NCBI GenBank assembly: GCA_902514095.1
Contig: CABXPS010000003.1
Span: 1-47,212 of the forward strand
Origin: an uncultured marine group I thaumarchaeote
GTDB taxonomy: Archaea; Thermoproteota; Nitrososphaeria; Nitrososphaerales; Nitrosopumilaceae
DNA: 47,212 bases
Direction: 5' to 3'
Made by a program: the position numbers and the translations under genes. Below are positions 42,500-47,212 of the stretch, piece by piece. The notes beneath the pieces were generated by a model. It was not told where the DNA came from. It was given only the letters and a program-made list of their open reading frames with translations, and did no database searches. Numbering within the stretch: the first letter of the stretch is position 1; each line of letters begins with the position of its first letter.

Positions 42500-43696
42500 T
42501 TAGATTGTAAACCATCCAGATTTCATATATGACAAAGCAATATTGAGACCAAATAGAATAAACGTAAATGCGTAAATCCCCCACATTGTCATTTTAACCC
42601 CTTTATCTGAAAATCTCTTATCGATAATAATGTGAATAAACTTTCCACCATCCAAGATTGGTAATGGAAGCATGTTGATTATGCCTATGAAAAATGAAAT
42701 CATCCATAACCATAACAAGAACATTGAAACAGTTGGATCATTCCATTCAATGAAATTCATTACAGGTGTATATGCAAATGAATTATCTCTCATAATTCCA
42801 ATTAATCCTCTTTCAGGATCATCTGGTGCTGGCATTACTGTTAATCCAAAGTCTAATGGTTGACCATCTCTAAGTACAGATACAGTAGCTGTATCTCCTG
42901 GATTCAAACTAGGAAAATCAATTGGACTAAGAATCGGTATACCGTTAATTGAAGTGATAATATCATTTGCAAGTAATCCTGCTTGTTCAGCTCCTGAATT
43001 CTCTATAATTGAAAGTATCAAAACACCTTCAGGTAACTCGTAAAATATACTCAATAATGGTTCAGGTACTACCATTGCAAAAAATGGATTTGTTAATAGT
43101 ATGACACCTAACACTAATGCAAATAATACATTTGAAGTTGCACCTGCTCCAATTACTCTTAATTTAGAAATCTTTTTAGCTTTTTCAAATTCTTCTTCAT
43201 CTGGTTCTACAAATCCTGCAAACATTGCGATAAAAATTGCAAAACCACCTGTTTTGATTTTAATTTTTTCAAGTGCAGCTACAATTCCATGTCCACCTTC
43301 ATGCATTACAAGTACAATTGGAATTGAAAGTAAAAAGTACGTAATAGCTGGTGCTGAAGTTAAAGTAATTCCTGGAATTAGTACAGTTAATTCATTAAAT
43401 TCTGATTGTGCAACAAAAAAGTTTGAAACATTATTTAGTAAAAACCAAAATGCAAATCCCATCATTATAAAACCTGCAATTACACTAACGTTTGCAAATA
43501 TTGATACTGCCGCTCTTGTTCTTCCAAGAACTCGAATTAAAACATCATTGACACTTTTATTTTTGTAAACGAGACTGTATGCTTTAATTTCAACACCATA
43601 TTTTTCTAATTTTAGAGCTTTTGCGGTTACAAAAATAGCTACCCAAGCCATTAAGACGTAGATTATCGCATTTTCAGTAATAAAATCAAGTTCCAA
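42500..43696 (-). CDS. Site-2 protease-like membrane metallopeptidase (M50) with PDZ domain
   Basis: A rhomboid-independent intramembrane protease that cuts transmembrane substrates. The active site VLVMHEGGHGIVAALEKI contains HExxH, and NMLPLPILDGGKFIHI is the second conserved motif, whose Asp is a metal ligand. A PDZ domain sits between (NSGAEQAGLLANDIITSING). Several hydrophobic helices surround these. A longer frame starts at 43801 and would overlap cutA; TTG 43696 (MELDFITENAIIYVLM) avoids the overlap and is preferred, so the gene is divergent from cutA. Confidence 0.92.
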   Translation of the reverse strand: MELDFITENAIIYVLMAWVAIFVTAKALKLEKYGVEIKAYSLVYKNKSVNDVLIRVLGRTRAAVSIFANVSVIAGFIMMGFAFWFLLNNVSNFFVAQSEFNELTVLIPGITLTSAPAITYFLLSIPIVLVMHEGGHGIVAALEKIKIKTGGFAIFIAMFAGFVEPDEEEFEKAKKISKLRVIGAGATSNVLFALVLGVILLTNPFFAMVVPEPLLSIFYELPEGVLILSIIENSGAEQAGLLANDIITSINGIPILSPIDFPSLNPGDTATVSVLRDGQPLDFGLTVMPAPDDPERGLIGIMRDNSFAYTPVMNFIEWNDPTVSMFLLWLWMISFFIGIINMLPLPILDGGKFIHIIIDKRFSDKGVKMTMWGIYAFTFILFGLNIALSYMKSGWFTI

Positions 43697-43739
43697 ACTA
43701 ATTGCTAATTTTTTAAAGTAGAGCCATTTATCGGTTACT

Positions 43740-44051
43740 ATGAAACCCGTCTTGATTATCTCTACATATCCTAATAAAAAATCGATTTTAAAAATAGCCA
43801 ATGAACTTGTGAAAACTAAGATAATAGCATGTGTGAATATTTCAAAAATCGATTCAGTTTATTCATGGAATGGTAAAATTCAAAATTCATCAGAATATAT
43901 TGCAATATTCAAAACTGTCACAAAAAATAAAACTAAACTCAAAAAGAAAATTGCTGAAACTCATCCCTATGATGTTCCAGAAATAGCAGAAATTGATGTT
44001 ACTTCAATCAATAAATCATATCTAAATTGGTTAATTGAATCAACACATTAA
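43740..44051 (+). CDS. cutA: CutA1 divalent-cation tolerance-like protein
   Basis: A 103-residue trimeric ferredoxin-like protein of the CutA1 family: VLIISTYPNKKSILKIANEL, KIIACVNISKIDSVYSWNGK and THPYDVPEIAEIDV match. Linked to copper and other metal tolerance in bacteria, though its molecular role is unclear. It converges with pelota (overlap of 4 bases) and diverges from the protease. Confidence 0.93.
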   Translation: MKPVLIISTYPNKKSILKIANELVKTKIIACVNISKIDSVYSWNGKIQNSSEYIAIFKTVTKNKTKLKKKIAETHPYDVPEIAEIDVTSINKSYLNWLIESTH

Positions 44052-45091
44052 GTTTCTAAAGAATATCTTAACAAAGAAACAATTCCACCCAAACCTGTAA
44101 CTCTTAATCCAATATCTGTTGATGAATCAACACTGTAAATTTTAACTCCTTTATTCTCAACATCATTTAAAAAATTCATTATCTCTTGTTCATTATTATC
44201 TTGAATTATTTTATCTGAAAATACTATTGATTCTACTGCTCCCAATTGATTTGCCTTCAAAGTTTCAGCATACCCCATTGTAAATTTTTTACTTTTTTTA
44301 TTTGCAAGAATCATTATTTCATCAATTATTAATGCAGCTTTTGCTAATTTACTATCAGACATTATTTCATGCATAGTTTGAGATTTGGTAAATGTGTAAA
44401 TCCCATCTTCTCCTCCTGAATCAATTCCATCGACAACTTGAATTTTATATTTTTGTAATTTTTGAATATTATTTGCAAATCTTTTTTTTGTTTCACCTGG
44501 ACCAAAAATTACTATCATATCCCCTTCCTTGAAAATAGAAGTTATTGCCTGGTGTATATGCTCAAAAAATTTTTCAATATTAAAACTAGTTTTGTATCTC
44601 TTTCCACCAGATCCTGAATAAATATTTGGCATAAATTCTAAATGTGTGCCTCTTAATCTTGCAATTCCACAATCTGTAGTATCAATTGCAACTAAAACAA
44701 AACTTGTTTGATTGTTACTTGATTTCAAAAGTTTTTTTTCAATTGGTAACCATTTTTTCTTTGAAATTGTTATTCCATCATTAAGTTGTAAAATAAATGA
44801 GTGATGTGAGCCATGTGGTACTGACTCATTACTTGATTCAGAAATTATTCCTCCAATTCTTAATTTGTCTAAAACTTCATCTAGCGAAATTTTTTCTACA
44901 GTTAATGCAATTCTAATTTTTATTCTTTCCCCTTTATCTGGTCTTGCATAATCTTTATCTTGTTTTAGAACTCTTGTTGTATCTCCAATTACTTTATCAT
45001 TTTCTTTAATTATACGTCGTAAATTCAATAAATCTTCTGAATCTTCTGGAATAACTGAAATTAGATTTTCATCTATTGTTTTTGTAATCAT
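44048..45091 (-). CDS. pelA: Pelota (Dom34) ribosome-rescue factor
   Basis: Releases stalled ribosomes together with an aEF1A/ABCE1-type partner. The 347-residue protein has the N-terminal Sm-like domain (residues 1-130; VIPEDSEDLLNLRRIIKEND, GERIKIRIALTVEKIS), the eRF1-like central domain (FVLVAIDTTDCGIARLRG, IVIFGPGETKKRF) and the C-terminal domain (GLGGIVSLLRY). No GGQ loop is present, as expected. It lies 32 bases downstream of the unknown gene at 45124 on the same strand. Confidence 0.97.
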   Translation of the reverse strand: MITKTIDENLISVIPEDSEDLLNLRRIIKENDKVIGDTTRVLKQDKDYARPDKGERIKIRIALTVEKISLDEVLDKLRIGGIISESSNESVPHGSHHSFILQLNDGITISKKKWLPIEKKLLKSSNNQTSFVLVAIDTTDCGIARLRGTHLEFMPNIYSGSGGKRYKTSFNIEKFFEHIHQAITSIFKEGDMIVIFGPGETKKRFANNIQKLQKYKIQVVDGIDSGGEDGIYTFTKSQTMHEIMSDSKLAKAALIIDEIMILANKKSKKFTMGYAETLKANQLGAVESIVFSDKIIQDNNEQEIMNFLNDVENKGVKIYSVDSSTDIGLRVTGLGGIVSLLRYSLET

Positions 45092-45123
45092 GATATTGTT
45101 ATAATTTACAAAAAGTAAAGTGT

Positions 45124-45540
45124 TTAGTTTGTTGTTTCAGTAGTTTCTTCTTCTTGGGATTTTTTCTTTAGATAATTTTCAACCCAATCTAAAGTAAGAA
45201 CTCCAGATTCTGCTAAGTTTGTTAAAGAATTTGGAGAAGCTTCACCTGTTACTTTACCTTCCATTCTTCTTATTTGACGCCATTTTAGAGATGTGTTCCC
45301 ACTTTTTGAATTATAAATTATTCCAAGAACATCTCTTGCATTCATAAATGTAATATCTCTAATTTTTTTCAACGTTACTTTATCTGCAGCTTCAACGTAT
45401 ATTGCACCCAAATTATCTTCTCTTTCTGCAAATACTTCTGAATCTCCCAAGTAACTTCTTGGGGCATAGGATTTACAAGTACTAGATATGATAAATCTCC
45501 TAAAACTTTCCAATGTTGCTGGAGCGCTAATTGTAACCAT
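45124..45540 (-). CDS. Hypothetical soluble protein (138 aa)
   Basis: A 138-residue protein opening with MVTISAPATLESFRRFIISS and containing CKSYAPRSYLGDSEVFAERE, a KKIRDITFMNARDVLGIIYN segment and a Trp/Arg patch (LKWRQIRRMEGKVTG). The C terminus is acidic (EEETTETTN). No signal or membrane segment. It is on the same strand as pelota, so a ribosome-related role is possible, but nothing in the sequence shows it. The C/D sRNA lies upstream on the other strand. Confidence 0.68.
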   Translation of the reverse strand: MVTISAPATLESFRRFIISSTCKSYAPRSYLGDSEVFAEREDNLGAIYVEAADKVTLKKIRDITFMNARDVLGIIYNSKSGNTSLKWRQIRRMEGKVTGEASPNSLTNLAESGVLTLDWVENYLKKKSQEEETTETTN

Positions 45541-45615
45541 TTTGCTTGACTAACTATTCGCCATTTATCAAGCTTCTTGAAAGACTCAATAGGAATGTCT
45601 CTAAAACTTGGTTTG

Positions 45616-45675
45616 TAGGCTGTGATGATCCTATCCCTCTGACTAGTGATGAGGATCTTGAGAACTGAGTCTGCC
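45616..45675 (+). ncRNA. C/D box sRNA (predicted 2'-O-methylation guide)
   Basis: All four boxes occur in order at proper spacing: C GTGATGA (45622-45628), guide TCCTATCCCT, D' CTGA (45639-45642), C' GTGATGA (45646-45652), guide GGATCTTGAGAA, D CTGA (45665-45668). The ends GGC and GCC can close a short terminal stem. The 5th-base rule would direct methylation at the A in AGGGAUAGGA and the second C in UUCUCAAGAUCC of the target RNA. No match is found in the tRNAs of this window; the target was not identified. Confidence 0.85.
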
Positions 45676-45710
45676 TTATGATTTTAATGCTTGATCTGTA
45701 TTGTTATTAT

Positions 45711-46130
45711 GTGAAATTCTTAACTGAATATCTAACTTTTCAAGTGAAAAAACGAAGAGGATTTGTTAACATCACTTCTGATATATCAAAACTAGTTTTA
45801 AAAAGTAAAATTCAGGAAGGTCTTTGTCTTGTTAATGCAATGCATATCACTGCAAGTGTTTTCATTAATGATAATGAAACTGGATTACATCATGATTATG
45901 AAAAGTGGTTAGAAGAATTAGCACCACATGAACCAATTGAACAATATGATCATAACAATACCGGTGAGGATAATGCAGATGCTCATCTAAAAAGACAAAT
46001 TATGGGAAGAGAAGTTGTAGTTGCAATTACAAATGGACAATTAGATTTTGGTCCATGGGAACAAATCTTTTATGGAGAATTTGATGGTAAAAGATCAAAA
46101 AGAGTTTTAGTTAAAATTATTGGAGAATAA
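45711..46130 (+). CDS. YjbQ/UPF0047 family protein
   Basis: A small trimeric enzyme family linked to thiamine-phosphate synthesis side activity. [60 protein letters not shown] and [16 protein letters not shown] are all conserved, including the His in AMHITAS and in DAHLK. A longer frame begins at 45678, right behind the sRNA; GTG 45711 gives [12 protein letters not shown], which fits the family start better. It converges with the small zinc protein downstream. Confidence 0.92.
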   Translation: MKFLTEYLTFQVKKRRGFVNITSDISKLVLKSKIQEGLCLVNAMHITASVFINDNETGLHHDYEKWLEELAPHEPIEQYDHNNTGEDNADAHLKRQIMGREVVVAITNGQLDFGPWEQIFYGEFDGKRSKRVLVKIIGE

Positions 46131-46134
46131 TATT

Positions 46135-46299
46135 TTATCCAAAGTCTGCATCACGTTTTTGACTCTGTGATTCATTCTTTCTTGCAGCATCTCTAAATGC
46201 ATCATCATGATTTTGAGGTCCATGTTCACATTTTACACATGCAATTTTAAAACCATCTTCATTTTTTACATAAGTTTCACAACCACAGAAACATGCCAT
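46135..46299 (-). CDS. Small zinc-binding protein (54 aa)
   Basis: A 54-residue frame: MACFCGCETYVKNEDGFKIA, then CVKCEHGPQNHDDAFRDAAR and a polar end KNESQSQKRDADFG. The CFCGC and CVKCEH clusters give four or five zinc ligands, a zinc-ribbon type. It starts with ATG 48 bases beyond the DtxR stop, on the same strand, and ends 4 bases from yjbQ. Like the other small Cys-rich proteins in the window, the role is unknown. Confidence 0.65.
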   Translation of the reverse strand: MACFCGCETYVKNEDGFKIACVKCEHGPQNHDDAFRDAARKNESQSQKRDADFG

Positions 46300-46347
46300 G
46301 CTAAATCTGTTTTTTTAATCTGATATATCTTTTGGGATATTTTTTAT

Positions 46348-46791
46348 TTACTTACAGCATTCGCCCATTGGAATATCATGATCATGTGGACATTTTCTTG
46401 GATGTTTTAACATTACACATAATGCATCAGTAAATTGTTTATTCATATGATGTTCAATTCCACATACCATCTCTTCATCAATTGCCACTTTTAATGCACT
46501 ATCCATCAAGACTTCTAATAATCTACTATTTCGCATCATACTAGAACCAATTCTTTCTCCTTCTTCTGTAAGTGTTACTCCTGCTTTATTGTACTCTACA
46601 AGATTTTTAAGATTTAATTTTTTTAACATTTGAACTACACTTGGCTGTCTTATGTTGAGCATTTTTGCAATTGTACTAATTTTAACATCTCCTCCACTTT
46701 CTTTTATATGCCAGATTGCCTTAAGATACATTTCAACATGTTCTGCCTCTGCAGTTCCAACAAATAGTGTTTCTTCTTCTAGTATGTCCAT
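46348..46791 (-). CDS. DtxR/MntR-family metal-dependent transcriptional regulator
   Basis: A 147-residue metal-sensing repressor. The winged HTH spans about 18-70 (YLKAIWHIKESGGDVKISTI then ARQPSVV-like RQPSVVQMLKKL). The dimerisation and metal domain has MVCGIEHHMNKQFTDALCVM with Cys, Glu and His ligands, and the C-terminal HPRKCPHDHDIPMGECC is rich in Cys/His. It may sense iron or manganese; the extra cysteines at the end are a distinctive feature. It follows the TrmB-like gene by 3 bases, so they form an operon. Confidence 0.93.
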   Translation of the reverse strand: MDILEEETLFVGTAEAEHVEMYLKAIWHIKESGGDVKISTIAKMLNIRQPSVVQMLKKLNLKNLVEYNKAGVTLTEEGERIGSSMMRNSRLLEVLMDSALKVAIDEEMVCGIEHHMNKQFTDALCVMLKHPRKCPHDHDIPMGECCK

Positions 46792-46794
46792 ATA

Positions 46795-47212
46795 CTACAC
46801 CTTCTTTGAATCTTTTAATAAATATTCAAAATATTGACGTGCAAATCCTGCTAAACCTATATGATCTGCCCAAATTGCAATAACTTCTGAGGAATTTTCA
46901 CCTGCTATTTCTGGACCTAATAAGATTACAACATATCTTTTATCACAAATTATACCTCCACCAAAGAGACCTTTCTTAATTTTTACTTCTGCAACTCTTT
47001 TGATTGCTACAATTGATTCTTTATCGATCTTATTTGATGTAAGAATTGTAATTTTAATTCCTTTATCATGTAATGCTCTTAATTTGGGCAATGCTTGTTT
47101 AACTAATTCTACACCAGCTTCTGGCAATGTGATCATTACTTCATTTCTACAATTATCTACCATCTCTAAAATTTTAGCAGTAATGTTAACTGCTCCAGAC
47201 AGTACCCATATG
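46795..47212 (-). CDS. TrmB-like transcriptional regulator, C-terminal part (5'-truncated by window)
   Basis: The frame stays open to the window edge: residues IWVLSGAVNITAKILEMVDN precede the first Met (47163), and no stop intervenes, so the gene starts outside. This stretch and EVMITLPEAGVELVKQALPK, then KGIKITILTSNK match the phospholipase-D-like C-terminal domain of TrmB-family archaeal regulators. The DNA-binding HTH would lie outside the window. It is upstream of the DtxR gene with 3 bases between; a shared regulatory role in metal or nutrient response is inferred. Confidence 0.8.
   Translation of the reverse strand, partial: IWVLSGAVNITAKILEMVDNCRNEVMITLPEAGVELVKQALPKLRALHDKGIKITILTSNKIDKESIVAIKRVAEVKIKKGLFGGGIICDKRYVVILLGPEIAGENSSEVIAIWADHIGLAGFARQYFEYLLKDSKKV

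Noticed and set aside
43101-43568. 155-codon open frame opposite the site-2 protease
   Set aside because: It is the complement of the membrane-helix coding part of the M50 gene; Asn/Ala/Pro-rich composition reflects the opposite strand, not a real protein.
1-47212. CRISPR array, insertion sequence, prophage or toxin-antitoxin system
   Set aside because: No regularly spaced repeats, transposase motifs, terminal inverted repeats or phage genes were seen; base use is even across the window.

Overview
The window looks like a chromosomal segment of a marine group I.1a ammonia-oxidising thaumarchaeon (Nitrososphaeria; Nitrosopumilus/Nitrosarchaeum-like). The signs are archaeal information-processing genes (aCPSF1/FttA, GatD/GatE, pelota, CDC48, proteasome beta, archaeal uL2, SRP RNA), an archaeal lipid gene (G1P dehydrogenase), the archaeal CoA route (pantoate kinase and phosphopantothenate synthetase), BluB, several thaumarchaeal proteins of unknown function, very low GC, dense packing, and many TTG starts about 20-30 nt downstream of TATA-like boxes, as expected for leaderless mRNAs. 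I see no IS element, prophage, CRISPR array or recent-transfer island. Species-level naming is not possible from sequence reading alone.

Layout. 1-1244: the end of a DegT-type sugar aminotransferase coupled to a stand-alone MtrA-like corrinoid protein. 1241-6447: dUTPase-like enzyme, PfkB kinase, small zinc-ribbon proteins, cyclophilin with a PEF-type cell-surface protein, and a small HTH protein. 6505-9143: flavodoxin-like reductase, intron-containing tRNA-Arg(CCT), BluB, tRNA-Val(GAC), and a CopD-like membrane protein. 9123-16685: RtcA, NadM, class V aminotransferase, FKBP, G1PDH, proteasome beta, aCPSF1 and SepF. 16758-20287: PP-loop tRNA thiolase, M24 peptidase, membrane protein and methyltransferase. 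20284-23969: CoA operon (pantoate kinase, PPS, PanB, CoaBC, methyltransferase). 24036-26493: AbrB-PhoU regulator, Nudix hydrolase, Lrp-like regulator. 26609-29815: MacB/FtsX-type permease, ATPase and secreted CARDB-like protein, divergent from the Lrp-like regulator. 29854-32845: small membrane proteins, an ABC1/UbiB kinase and Hsp20. 32966-36174: GatD-GatE. 36233-41166: MBL hydrolase, CDC48, uL2, acylphosphatase and a mini-ORF. 41190-41505: SRP RNA. 41537-45540: TtuA/NcsA, site-2 protease, CutA, pelota and an unknown protein. 45616-45675: a C/D box sRNA. 45711-47212: YjbQ, a mini zinc protein, DtxR and TrmB-like regulators.

Functional themes. There is translation and RNA quality control (SRP RNA, pelota, aCPSF1, RtcA, GatDE, tRNA thiolases, tRNAs, C/D sRNA), protein turnover (proteasome beta, CDC48, S2P, PPIases), and cofactor metabolism (CoA operon, NadM, BluB). 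BluB in the same window as an MtrA-like corrinoid protein suggests a cobalamin-dependent methyl-transfer step of unknown partner. The most interesting items for follow-up are the soluble MtrA homologue, the ABC ATPase that appears to need a CTG start, the tRNA-Arg D-loop intron, the unannotated C/D box sRNA, four tiny Cys-rich genes, the PEFS-type sorting tail, SepF beside aCPSF1, and the palindromic and tandem-repeat promoter elements.
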